From contig CAWCKT010000012.1 in NCBI GenBank assembly GCA_963796155.1, forward strand, positions 62,001-126,000: DNA of 64,000 bases. Reading direction: 5' to 3'. The number at the start of each line of letters is the position of its first letter. The stretch's first letter is position 1. Positions 19,285-28,072 of the stretch are shown here, piece after piece. The position numbers were made by a program, and so were the translations under genes. Source of the DNA: AP-15 sp963796155. GTDB lineage: Bacteria > Pseudomonadota > Alphaproteobacteria > ATCC43930 > CGMCC-115725. The notes under the pieces are model-generated. The model was not told where the DNA came from. It did not search any database and saw nothing but the letters and a program-made list of their open reading frames with translations.

Positions 19285-20164
19285 GCAGGAAACTCGTGCC
19301 GTCCCACAAGGCCAGATCGCGTGTGCCGTCGCGCAGCACGCGCAAACCGGCGGCTCTGGGATGGGCGGCGACCTCTGCACGGTCCGCCGCCAGACTGCCG
19401 CCATACGAATAATTGAAAATCGCCAGGCTGCTGCCCGGTCGCAAAAGGCGAGCCGCAGCGCGGATGTAGCGCTCTGCAATTTCGGGCGCTACTGCGACCA
19501 TACGAGGGAAACTGTCGATCGCCAGGACCAGATCAAAAGCGGCCGAGAATTGAGGAAGCTCACGCCCGTTGCAGAGCAAGAAATCGACGTTTGCGACCCC
19601 GGCGGAGCGGCGTTTTGCTTCGGCGATCATCGCCGGGGACAGATCAATCCCGATAATATGCCGCAAACGCGTTGCGAGCGCCCGCTCGATTTGACCGATA
19701 CCGCAGCCGATGTCGAGCGCCACCCGATCCGTGCCTAGTAAGTCCCAATCAGCCAGCAGCGCCACGAGCTCGCTGGTCGCTCGGTCGAGAATGGCCGGGT
19801 CGCCGAGCGAATAGAGTGCGACCGCCGCCTCGGGTGCTACCGCGACCGCCCGGTCATATTGTTCCCGGGTGGCCGCGAGCAGATCGGCGCCATACGCGCC
19901 GGTCAGCCCCGCCTCGACCAGGCCCGCGGCCTTCGTCAGGCCCTCCGTGTGCTCCGTAGAGAGTTGCGCCAGCCGCAAAAAGGGCTTCCGCCCCGTTGCC
20001 ACTAGCGTCTGGAGGCAGCTTTGCAGCGGCGCCAAACCGCCCGTTGCCAGCAGCAGGTGCATCAACGCGATCTCGGCAGAGACCTTCCCGGCGATATAGT
20101 CGACCAGCACAGCCCGTGCGGCGGCCGGGCAGGCGGCCGCCTCGGTTTCGGTTCGCGTGCTCAT
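19259..20164 (-). CDS. Class I SAM-dependent methyltransferase
   Basis: Last gene of the glycan operon. The C-terminal half is a Rossmann methyltransferase: VALDIGCGIGQIERALA (motif I), HIIGIDLSPAMIAEAKRR, FDLVLAIDSFPRMV (motif IV) and ARLLRPGSSLAIFNYSY. The N-terminal 130 residues are helical and family-specific. The substrate is not evident; a sugar or inositol hydroxyl or a carboxylate of the oligosaccharide would fit. The start at 20164 overlaps the upstream acetyltransferase stop (ATGA). The frame is intact. Confidence 0.85.
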   Translation of the reverse strand: MSTRTETEAAACPAAARAVLVDYIAGKVSAEIALMHLLLATGGLAPLQSCLQTLVATGRKPFLRLAQLSTEHTEGLTKAAGLVEAGLTGAYGADLLAATREQYDRAVAVAPEAAVALYSLGDPAILDRATSELVALLADWDLLGTDRVALDIGCGIGQIERALATRLRHIIGIDLSPAMIAEAKRRSAGVANVDFLLCNGRELPQFSAAFDLVLAIDSFPRMVAVAPEIAERYIRAAARLLRPGSSLAIFNYSYGGSLAADRAEVAAHPRAAGLRVLRDGTRDLALWDGTSFLLSAPPRHE

Positions 20165-21144
20165 CGGCGGCTCAAGCGACGAGAGGTCTTGCTGCGATCG
20201 ACGGCACCCCAGCCATACCTGTAGCATTCCGCGCCACGAAGAAAGTCGAAACGCGCAGCTCCTTCGGCACAGGCGTGCTCGACCGCATGGCCGATGATCA
20301 GCATTCCCGGGCTCAACCGCGACTGCGACGGATCGAAACCGCTGAGGTAGGCGTAGGCCGAGCCCTTTGCGGCAAAGCCGTAGCAGACTGCTACTGCGGT
20401 GCCATCGATCGACATTCGGTGGAGGCGCAGCATTCCCGCAGCCGACAAAGCCGCGGCGGCGACGCGGTGAAATCTCCGGACTGCAGGGTCGCCGCTTAAC
20501 CCGCATGCGCCGCGTGCCTGCCAGCGCCAGTCATGCAGACGGAACAGATCATCCATTGCCGTGTCCAGTCGTTCGGTGATCGTCTCGAACACGACCGTGC
20601 CCATCGCCGCGGCGCGTCTTCGCGACCGGTGGAGCAAGTGAAGTCGCGTGCGGGGGATTGCCGCACTGAGCCGGGTCAGCTCGCCAGGCAGTGCCAACAC
20701 CGGACATGGCGCCGCCGGCGCGAACCGATCGATCAAGCCGGGGACGGCGGCAGCTTGCGCCAATAGGCCGTCGGGCGCGAGATCGGGCAGCCAACATTCG
20801 TCCCAGCCCGGCGCCTCGGCGATGGCAGCCATAAACAGATCACCGGCGACACATGCCGCCGGATCACCCAGCGCGTCGATGTAATCCGACAGCCCGACGC
20901 CAATCGGCAACAGTTTGCGGCGCCCAGGTTCCCGCAAGAGATAGAGCGGCAAAATCGCGACGAGCTCGCCGCCGTCGCGCGCGGTTAGCACGAAGGGATC
21001 GGGGGTGCCAAAGAAGCGCCACCACGCAAGCAGCAAGCCGGCCACTGAAAGGGCGTCGCCGCCGGGTCGCGCTGCCACAGCGCCTCCCATTCCGCGAAGG
21101 CGCAATAAACCTACTTTCTCGGTTACTGCTGCGATGCGGATCAC
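20161..21144 (-). CDS. CelD/BcsL-type GNAT acetyltransferase with out-of-frame N-terminal patch
   Basis: GNAT-fold acyltransferase like those of cellulose and exopolysaccharide clusters. WWRFFGTPDPFVLTARDGGE, LLHRSRRRAAAMGTVVFETI, DWRWQARGACG, AVCYGFAAKGSAYAYLSGFD and MLIIGHAVEHACAEGA mark the domain. Translation from GTG 21144 is open, but about 20 residues (GMGGAVAARPGGDALSVAG) look unlike the family. Shifting one base gives EWEALWQRDPAATPFQ, the expected sequence, so two opposite indels near 21090 and 21040 bracket this patch. Start and stop overlap both neighbours by 4 bases. Confidence 0.7.
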   Translation of the reverse strand: MIRIAAVTEKVGLLRLRGMGGAVAARPGGDALSVAGLLLAWWRFFGTPDPFVLTARDGGELVAILPLYLLREPGRRKLLPIGVGLSDYIDALGDPAACVAGDLFMAAIAEAPGWDECWLPDLAPDGLLAQAAAVPGLIDRFAPAAPCPVLALPGELTRLSAAIPRTRLHLLHRSRRRAAAMGTVVFETITERLDTAMDDLFRLHDWRWQARGACGLSGDPAVRRFHRVAAAALSAAGMLRLHRMSIDGTAVAVCYGFAAKGSAYAYLSGFDPSQSRLSPGMLIIGHAVEHACAEGAARFDFLRGAECYRYGWGAVDRSKTSRRLSRR

Positions 21145-22207
21145 GGCTTCGAGGTGGTTGCGGCGAGACGATGATAGAGGGCGAAGTAATCCCTGACGAT
21201 GCGTTCGACAGAAAAACGACGGCGCGCCACCTCGCGGCAGCGCTCCGGGTCCAGGCTGCCGATGGCATGGATCGCTCGGGCCATTTCGCGCGCATCGCCG
21301 ACGAGATATCCGGTCACCCCCGGTTCGACGATTTCTGGAAGCGCGCCGGCCGGAAATGCGACCACCGGAGTGCCGCAAGCTATCGCCTCCATGGCGACGA
21401 GCGAGCTCGTCGCCGCGGTCAGACTGGGTACCAAGAGACAACGCGCCGCATTCAACAGCCGGCGCTTGCGCGTCCACCCGACGGGGCCGAGGAAATGCGC
21501 CTCCGGCCCGAGGCGCGGACGGATCTCGCTCTCGAAATAACGGCGATGCGATTTATAGGGAAATAACCTCGCCGCCGATAAGCAGCGGTATTTCAGCCAA
21601 ACGGGCAGCCTCGAGGGCATGTTCGTACCCTTTCTCGGGACAGATCCGCCCCAGACACAAGGCGAAATCGCCTCGCACTCGGCGGGCCTGCAAGCGCTCG
21701 ACCGGCACACCGTTCTCAACTTCGGGCAGCATCGCTGCAAACGGCGGAAAGCTACTTCGCTGGCTCGCCGAGACGCAATTATACCAGGTCCTCGGCCGCT
21801 CTGCCGGTACGCTGCCCACCGGATAGAAGTCACGGGGCAGGTGCAACGTGACGAGTATCGGGACGTCTGTTTCGGGGAGATGCTCTGCGAAATCGAGGGC
21901 GTGACTGTGGACGACATCGACCAAAAATGCGCCAGTGCCTGGGCGATCGCCCGGCGGTGCCGCTCGCCCGCCCGGATACGTTCGTTCTCGCCAATATCAG
22001 CAGGCATCGGCCCGGTCGGGATCAAGGTCCCAGCCACTTGCGAACCGAATTTTCCGACGACGATGGAGCGGTGTCCGGCGGCCACCAACGCGTGGTCAAT
22101 CGCCGACAGAACCTGCTCGGCGCCCGCCGACGCAAGCTGTACGCAACCCCAAGCACGGTCAGCGGCGCATCGTGATCAATCGAGCCTCTGGTGCCGGTCG
22201 CCAACAA
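21141..22207 (-). pseudogene. GT4-family glycosyltransferase, frameshifted
   Basis: Retaining glycosyltransferase of the GT-B fold. The order is GAEQVLSAIDHALVAAGHRS (donor-domain start), VDVVHSHALDFAEHLP, ILVTLHLPRDFYP, FALCLGRICPEKGYEHALEA, PLLIGGEV, FLGPVGWTRKRRLLNAARCL and LVAMEAIACGTPVVAF with the EPGVTGYLV tail. Frame changes are needed near 22135, 21930 and 21560. The start is uncertain: TTG at 22207 lies six bases after the preceding stop. Substrate unknown. Confidence 0.75.
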
Positions 22208-22213
22208 TGCCCC

Positions 22214-23170
22214 TCACGCCAGCCTTCTCCCCGCAAGCGGGGCGAGGGAGCTCTGCACCGGGTTCGGCGCATAGCTGGTGACGGTGCCGCAATATCGCCG
22301 GATCATGCGCTGACAGAATTCGGCGAACTCGTCATCCGATTGCGGAGGGCTCGTATGGTGCGGCGCGATGCCCCGGTGCTCAGGCGTAAAGCAGAGGGTC
22401 AGCGTAATATCAAAACACTCCAGCGCCCTCATCTGCCGATCGAACCAGTCCTCCGCATGCGGCCGGAAGCTGTCGGCCCAGCTCAATCCGGTACGCAAAT
22501 ACCGCACACCCAACCGCTTCAGCCAGCTCACCGCTGTTTCGAGCCGGTGATCCTCAAAGTGGAACCATTGACAGATGCCGAGCTCAGGGGTGAATTCGGC
22601 AAAGCTTCGAGCGGCGCGCTTTGGTGTGCCGTCCTCCCGCAGCAGCCCCATGTAGAAATGCCGGTAATAGGACGAGCCCTCGGCTTCCTTGTGGCGGGTC
22701 GTCGCCGGCCAGGCGTGCGGCAGATCGAACAGACTGTACCAGTGGATTTGCGGTGCCCGTCCGATCAGCAGTTCGGCCGTGCGGCGCAATCCGAATTCCT
22801 GAACCTCCTCGGCGCCGAAGCTCGACGCGCCGCATTCGGAAACCCAGATCGGCAGAGCGGTTACGGCGGCAATCTCGGCGAGCTTTACCGGCCAGTCGTC
22901 GATAGGCCAAAGGTTCCAATCGAGCGGAAACCCGTGCACAGCGACGGCATCGAGGTACTCCAGCACGCCCTGGCCCGCGAGATTGCAGATGAAGGCCGGG
23001 TCGATTGGCGAGATCCCGCCAAGCACGCGCCGTAATCCCGGAGCCACGGTGGCGATCGCGTCACCGGCGCACCGCGCCATGCGCGAGAATTTTGACCAGT
23101 CGGGGTCGACCTCCAAATCCCAGTGTGACTTGTTGTTGGGCTCGTTCCACAGCATCACCGCTTCAATCAT
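22214..23170 (-). CDS. Glycoside hydrolase-like TIM-barrel protein (beta-xylosidase-like)
   Basis: Clan-A type barrel resembling GH39-like beta-xylosidases. VMLWNEPNNKSHWDLE carries the N-E pair expected of the acid/base site, and PIWVSECGASSFG the second Glu, the usual nucleophile position. HGFPLDWNLWP and WYSLFDLPHAWP are other barrel strands. The residues after the barrel repeat the fold's theme (FTPELGICQWFHFEDHRLET). No signal peptide is seen, so it would act in the cytosol, perhaps trimming or transglycosylating an intermediate. The last residues are encoded by a REP-like palindrome. The start at 23170 overlaps the upstream methyltransferase stop. Confidence 0.75.
   Translation of the reverse strand: MIEAVMLWNEPNNKSHWDLEVDPDWSKFSRMARCAGDAIATVAPGLRRVLGGISPIDPAFICNLAGQGVLEYLDAVAVHGFPLDWNLWPIDDWPVKLAEIAAVTALPIWVSECGASSFGAEEVQEFGLRRTAELLIGRAPQIHWYSLFDLPHAWPATTRHKEAEGSSYYRHFYMGLLREDGTPKRAARSFAEFTPELGICQWFHFEDHRLETAVSWLKRLGVRYLRTGLSWADSFRPHAEDWFDRQMRALECFDITLTLCFTPEHRGIAPHHTSPPQSDDEFAEFCQRMIRRYCGTVTSYAPNPVQSSLAPLAGRRLA
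22222..22250. repeat. REP-like palindrome at the 3' end of the hydrolase gene
   Basis: CTCCCCGC and GCGGGG flank a two-base loop and are followed by CGAGGG, like the intergenic palindrome at 18052. Here it lies inside the last codons of the hydrolase gene, so the C-terminal residues (SLAPLAGRR) are repeat-derived, suggesting insertion of the repeat at or near the original stop. Confidence 0.5.
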
Positions 23171-23942
23171 GCCGGCAGTCCCCCGCTCCGCCGCCGCGGG
23201 CGCGCCGGATAGACAGCCTGGTGGCTCTCGCCGGGGGTCGGGCGGCAGACAAACACTTCTTCTTCCGGATTGCTTTCGATCACGAACCCGGCACTGCGCA
23301 AAATCGACGCTGTGCAAGCGCGGTTGGGGATCCACCAGTTGGTGTCGTCACGGGCATAGCTATGCTCGATGAAGGCGAGCCGCGGGAAGCCCGGGCGCTC
23401 GAACACCGCCGCTTCCGAAAACGGATAGTCCACCTCGACCTGCGCCAGCGCGGGGCTGCCGCGCTGCAGCGATTGGCAGACAAAGAGATCGCGGACGACG
23501 TGGTCGCGGATCAAATCGAGCGCCAGCAGCGGATGCCGAAGATGATAGAGCACGCCGAGAAACAGCACAATGTCGAAATGCTCCTGCAGAGCGGCGACGT
23601 CGTAAACGGAGAGCTGCAGAAATTCGATGTCGAGGCCGAGAACCTGTGCGGCGAAGCGAGCCTGCCTCAGATACCCTTCATCGATGTCGATGCCGAGCAC
23701 GCGCGCCGCACCGCGCCGCTTCATCTCGATCGAATAAAAGCCGCCATTGCAGCCGATATCGAGCACGGTCATGCCACGCAGGTCGGCCGGCAAGGCATGC
23801 CCGAAACGGGCCATTTGACGGCGGGATATTCGCCGAGAAAATGCTCGGGTGCAGTCGCAACGCCGTCGAGATCGATATTGTGAAACCATGGGCCGAGGGC
23901 TGCTGCCTGTCGGCGAATCTCTTCGAGCGCAACTTTGCCCAT
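23167..23942 (-). pseudogene. TIGR04290-type methyltransferase, single frameshift
   Basis: SAM methyltransferase that I recognise (from memory) as the TIGR04290 family, found in oligosaccharide-type clusters. The start at 23942 gives MGKVALEEIRRQAAALG and PWFHNIDLDGVATAPEHFLG up to VKW. One G of a GGG/CCC run is missing near 23816. The rest reads in the next frame: RFGHALPADLRGMTVLDIGC (motif I), FYSIEMKRRGAARVLGIDID, FDIVLFLGVLYHLRHPLLAL and TNWWIPNRACTASILRSAGF. The start touches the nucleotidyltransferase stop; the end overlaps the hydrolase start. Confidence 0.75.
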
Positions 23943-24721
23943 TTATCGTCGCCCTCCACGCGCGGCATTCGCCACTCCCGGGGCGTTGGGCGCCCGAAAC
24001 CGCTTGCCGGTCAACAAACGCATCGCTTCGCGATAACCACCGAGCGTTCCGACATCGACGTAAGCCGTGCCGGCGGCAACGGCCACTGCCTCGCCGCCTT
24101 CCGCGAGATAAGCGTTGACCAGAGTGCCGATATATTCGTCACGCTGTCCGCGCCTCTGCCACAACCGATGCAGCGCATGCAGCACCGAGCCGGAAGCCGA
24201 AACGCACCCCAGATCCATCGGCTCGATGCGCCCGGTGTCTTGACCTGGATCTGCCGGATCCGCCCGTCCCGGTCGGTTGCGACGGCATCGAAAAATTCCG
24301 GCCGAGCGACCGGAAACGTCAAAAACGCGAGCTTGTCATTGGGCAGCGCTGCCAAACCGTCCTCTGGCAGCCAGACAGTATCCGGCAGCCCTACCAGAAC
24401 CGATTCCTCCGGGCCGATCAGCGGCAAGGCGCAGAAGATGGCGTCGCACAGTCCGCGGGCCTCCGGCTGCACGACGTATACAATTGCTGCGCCTTCAATC
24501 CGCGCGCCGTAATACTGCAGTATGTCGGACTTCCCCGGCGAAATGACAAAGCAGATCCGATCCGCCCCGGCGCGCAGCATGCGCTCGAGAAGATATTCGC
24601 TGACCGCGCGAGGACGTTCGGTATCCCCATCGAAACGGCTGCCCACCGGCAGCAGCTCCTTCGAGAAAGCAAGCGGTTGGATCCGCGTGCCGTTTCCTGC
24701 AGCCGGGACGATGCCCCACAT
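23943..24721 (-). pseudogene. Sugar-phosphate nucleotidyltransferase (RmlA-like), single frameshift
   Basis: Activates a sugar-1-phosphate to a nucleotide sugar. The signature IVPAAGNGTRIQPLAFSKE is the nucleotide-binding GxGTR..PxxKE loop; VISPGKSDILQYYG, VVQPEARGLCDAIFCA and VLVGLPDTVWLPEDG follow in RmlA order. The frame changes near 24222. The remainder (MDLGCVSASGSVLHALH, EYIGTLVNAYLAEGGEAVAV, YVDVGTLGGYREAM) reads to the stop at 23943. GTAYVDVGTLGGY is the usual end of this fold. It would supply the activated donor for one of the glycosyltransferases. Confidence 0.8.
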
Positions 24722-24739
24722 GAGCCGACCCTCCCTTCG

Positions 24740-25819
24740 CTAGAACGCGGCTGGCTCGGCATCCGCCGTTTCCAGCAGCCTCACCAGCTCCCACGCTCGG
24801 CGATCCGAGCTGTGCCCCACCAATGCGCGCTCGCGCGCCGCAGCGCCCATTGTCGCCAGTTCGCGATCGCTCAGGTCGAGCGCCCCGAGTACCTCCTCGG
24901 TGGTGCGGACGATGGCAATTTCGCTGGCGGGGGCGAAGAATTCATCGAGGCCATCCCACCAATCGCTGAGGATCGGAGTGGCGCACGCTGCTGCCTCGAA
25001 CAGCCGGCCCGATGGGCACCAGCCGCAGGCGGCCATCGCCGCTCGCGTGATGTTCAAGGTCGAGCGAGCAGCGGCATAGAAGCGAGGATGCTCGGAGGGG
25101 GCCACATGGCGCCAGAACAGAATGTTCGAACCCCACGGAAAATGATCAGGATAAAGAGCGCCGCCGATGATGAATCGCCGATCCGGACATTGTCTCGCCG
25201 GCTCGAGAAACAGCCGCGTCAACTCAGCATGTCGATCCTCGGCATAGGTGCCGAGATAGGAGAGCGCGGCCCGCGGGCCGCCGGGCGGCGGCGCCGGCTG
25301 ATACCGCTCCAGATCGACGCAACCGAAGAGCGGCGCGATCCGGCGCGCGCCCAGGCGCTCGCGCAATTGCGTCAATGCGCCGCCTCCCGCATAGCTCAGG
25401 ACCAGGTCGAAACCCGCAAGACCCTGCGCACCGAGATAGGCTACGGGCTCGCCGGACCCGAGGCGCGCCAGGGTCACGGGGCTGTCCAGATCGTAAAACA
25501 CTCGCAAGGCTCGGCCGTCGAGAACCAGATCGGTCGCGGCCAGCGCGTCCGGGCAATATGACGTGACGATTGCGGCATCGGCGTCGGCAAGCTGCCGTCT
25601 TGCCTCGGCGGCGATTTCGTCCCAGTCGCGATACAGCACCAACCGGCCGCCATCGAGTTCGGTGAGGTCGCGGTGCTCGGCGTAGTAAGGCACGTCCCGT
25701 TCGAAGAACACTGCGCAGTGCCCGAGCCTGGCGAGGCTTCGGATCAGCGCACGCCACAGCACCGCGTGCCCGTTTCCCCAGGAGGAGCTGACCGAGAGGC
25801 CAAAGATGGCGAGCTTCAT
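24740..25819 (-). CDS. CgeB-like glycosyltransferase (copy 1, nearest operon end)
   Basis: Intact 359-residue GT-B protein of the CgeB/spore-maturation-like group. The N-terminus KLAIFGLSVSSSWGNGHA is shared with the next copy. AIVTSYCPDALAATDLVL, RVFYDLDSPVTLARL and DLVLSYAGGGALTQLRE form the acceptor domain. PRAALSYLGTYAEDRHAEL, then WCPSGRLFEAAACATPILSD and WWDGLDEFFAPASEIAIV form the donor-binding domain with its conserved Glu. It starts on the TAATG shared with the upstream copy. Sugar specificity cannot be inferred. Confidence 0.85.
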   Translation of the reverse strand: MKLAIFGLSVSSSWGNGHAVLWRALIRSLARLGHCAVFFERDVPYYAEHRDLTELDGGRLVLYRDWDEIAAEARRQLADADAAIVTSYCPDALAATDLVLDGRALRVFYDLDSPVTLARLGSGEPVAYLGAQGLAGFDLVLSYAGGGALTQLRERLGARRIAPLFGCVDLERYQPAPPPGGPRAALSYLGTYAEDRHAELTRLFLEPARQCPDRRFIIGGALYPDHFPWGSNILFWRHVAPSEHPRFYAAARSTLNITRAAMAACGWCPSGRLFEAAACATPILSDWWDGLDEFFAPASEIAIVRTTEEVLGALDLSDRELATMGAAARERALVGHSSDRRAWELVRLLETADAEPAAF

Positions 25820-26993
25820 TACGGCAGTGCCCCGTGAAGGCCCGCAGCCGACCTGCTCGGGAGGCTTCGTCTGGGGGTGAGCGGCAGCCGGACGCCGTTA
25901 CGACCGCGTGCCTCCGCGATATAAGATTCGAGAGCGGCGGCGCGGTGCTCGGCGGTATGATGATTGAGGACGCGCTGGCGGGCGCGACGGGCAAGCCGCA
26001 GCCGCTCTTCTTCGGGCAGCTCGCGCAGAAAGCAGAGGACCTGCTCGGCGTTGGAAGCGATAAGAATTTCCCGGCCGGGCTGGAAGAATTCGTCGAGACC
26101 GGGCCACCAATCGCTGATGATCGGCACGCCGCAGGCTGCGGCCTCGAACAGGCGAACGCTGGGGGAATAGCCGCAACGGATCATATCGCTGCGCGTCGCG
26201 TTGAGCGTGAAGCGTTGTTGCGCAAAAAACTTCGCATGCTGCCCGGGAGCGATGTGCTCGATGCGGTCGAGATTGCTCGGCCACGCCAGTTCGGACGGAT
26301 AGAGCGAGCCCGCGACGGCGAAGCGCCCCTGCGGCCAGCAGTGCGCCGGCCCACAGATCAGCCGGTCGAGCACTGGCTGACGATCGGCGCTGTAGGTGCC
26401 GAGATAGCCGAGATCCCATTCCGCGTCGGTGATCCACGGGCGATGACAATCCGGATCGACGGAGCAGTAGAGCGCCCGCGCTGCCGGCGCGCCGTAGCGG
26501 CGCTCGATATACTGCAGCATCGGCCCACCGGTGAAAGACAGGTAGAGATCGAAGCCCGGGATCAGTTCGGCGCGAGGTAATCGCAGCTTCCGGGGGCCAG
26601 GGCCGCCAGGGTCACCGGCGTGTCGATATCGTAGAAAGCGAGGAGCCCGGCGGCGGCCCGCTGCACCAATGCGCCTACCGCGATCCCATCGGGAACATAG
26701 GATCCCAAGATGACCAGATCGGCTTCATCCAAGGAGCTGCGCCAGCGCTCGCGTAGCTCGGCAACGCTGCCGTAGAGGCGGGTCTTGCCGAAGGGAGGCT
26801 GCGGCAGGTCACGGTGGTCGTGATACCACGGCGTGTCGCGCTCCAGGAACAGCACGTCGTGACCGCGACGGCACAGGGCCCGCATCAAGCTGCGATAGGT
26901 TGTCGCGTGGCCGTTTCCCCAGGACGAGGTGATCGACAGGCCGAGGATGACGATCCGCAACTTGTTCGCCGGCAGTGGAATGGCCGATCTCAT
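25819..26993 (-). pseudogene. CgeB-like glycosyltransferase (copy 2), single frameshift
   Basis: The closest paralogue of copy 1: LRIVILGLSITSSWGNGHAT, VLFLERDTPWYHDHRDLPQP and LAFYDIDTPVTLAALAPG against the matching blocks there. The frame breaks near 26565, after SCDYLAP. The rest (MLQYIERRYGAPAARALYCS, DLGYLGTYSADRQPVLDRL, YSPSVRLFEAAACGVPIISD, WWPGLDEFFQPGREILIA) reads to 25819. The start overlaps the stop of copy 3 (ATGA). The two copies look like a tandem duplication. Confidence 0.8.
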
Positions 26994-28072
26994 CGTTCAT
27001 TCCCTTCCAATACCTGCTGCAGCAGCGCGACGCGTTGCGCATAGGTATGATCGGCGAGGGCGCGGGCTTTGGCGGCGGCACCGATCCGGCGGGCCTCCTC
27101 CGGGGTGAGCTGCACGAACTGCTCCGCCACGGCGGAACCATCTTCTGCGACGAGGATCTCCCGTCCCGGCTCGAAAAACTGCGCGATCCCTTCCCATGCG
27201 TCGGTGATGATGCAGGCGGCCGCCCCGGCCGCCTCGAATACGCGGGTCGCCGGACTGAACCCGTAAGCCGCCATGCTGTCGCGGCTGACATTCAGCACGG
27301 CGAGTGCGGAAGCATTGAATGCGTTGTGATCGCGCGTGTATACATGGCCCAGATACGCAATATTGGCCGGCAGCTGTTTGTCGTCCCAACCGGCGCCTCC
27401 CAGCAGGAACCGGCGATCCGCCAGACCCGCCGCAACATCGATAAAAAAATCGTCGATCCGGCGCTCTCGGTCGGGCAGCCGGTTGGCGATCAGCCCGAGA
27501 TCGCAGGCGAAGCGCGGTTCGGGCGTCACCGGATAGTGCGTAACCGGATCGAGCCCGTTGTAGATCGGGACGCAGCAGCGGGCGCCAAACCTGCGGTAGC
27601 CGGCGACGACCGGCGGTCCGCCGCCGTAGGTTAGAACCAGATCATAGGCGGGGACGAGCGCCCGGAACGGGTCGTCAGAGTCGGCGGCAAGACGATCGAG
27701 CGTCGCCGGCGCGTCCACGTCCCAGAAGGCGGCGATCGCTCCGGGGCGCTTGATCGCCGGCACGGCGTCATCGAGCAACGCGTCGAAGACACCGACACCG
27801 CTCGCTTTGACGATCAGGTCAGCGGCTCTCGCTTCCCCGAGCGCGCGCTCGACCCCGCCCCCATTCTCGGTGGAATAGACCACAACCCGCGCCCAATCCG
27901 GGTCGGGGATATCGCGATGGCGTTGCCTGTCGTAGGCGTCCGGCTCATAGAAGGTGATGCGGTGGCCGTTTGCCGCGAGGCCCTGCAGGAGGCCCCGGTA
28001 ATAGGTGGCCGCCCCATTCCAGTAGGCCGAGACCAGGCTCGATCCGAAAAAGGCGATCGACAGCGGCGTCAT
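26990..28072 (-). CDS. CgeB-like glycosyltransferase (copy 3)
   Basis: Intact, 360 residues. The N-terminus LSIAFFGSSLVSAYWNGAAT is a variant of the CgeB start. Further markers are AIAAFWDVDAPATLDRLAAD, YDLVLTYGGGPPVVAGYRRF, CDLGLIANRLPDRERRIDDF, YGFSPATRVFEAAGAAACII and AWEGIAQFFEPGREILVAED. It is more diverged than copies 1 and 2, implying a separate acceptor or linkage. Overlapping starts and stops with both neighbours show strict operon organisation. Confidence 0.85.
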   Translation of the reverse strand: MTPLSIAFFGSSLVSAYWNGAATYYRGLLQGLAANGHRITFYEPDAYDRQRHRDIPDPDWARVVVYSTENGGGVERALGEARAADLIVKASGVGVFDALLDDAVPAIKRPGAIAAFWDVDAPATLDRLAADSDDPFRALVPAYDLVLTYGGGPPVVAGYRRFGARCCVPIYNGLDPVTHYPVTPEPRFACDLGLIANRLPDRERRIDDFFIDVAAGLADRRFLLGGAGWDDKQLPANIAYLGHVYTRDHNAFNASALAVLNVSRDSMAAYGFSPATRVFEAAGAAACIITDAWEGIAQFFEPGREILVAEDGSAVAEQFVQLTPEEARRIGAAAKARALADHTYAQRVALLQQVLEGNER

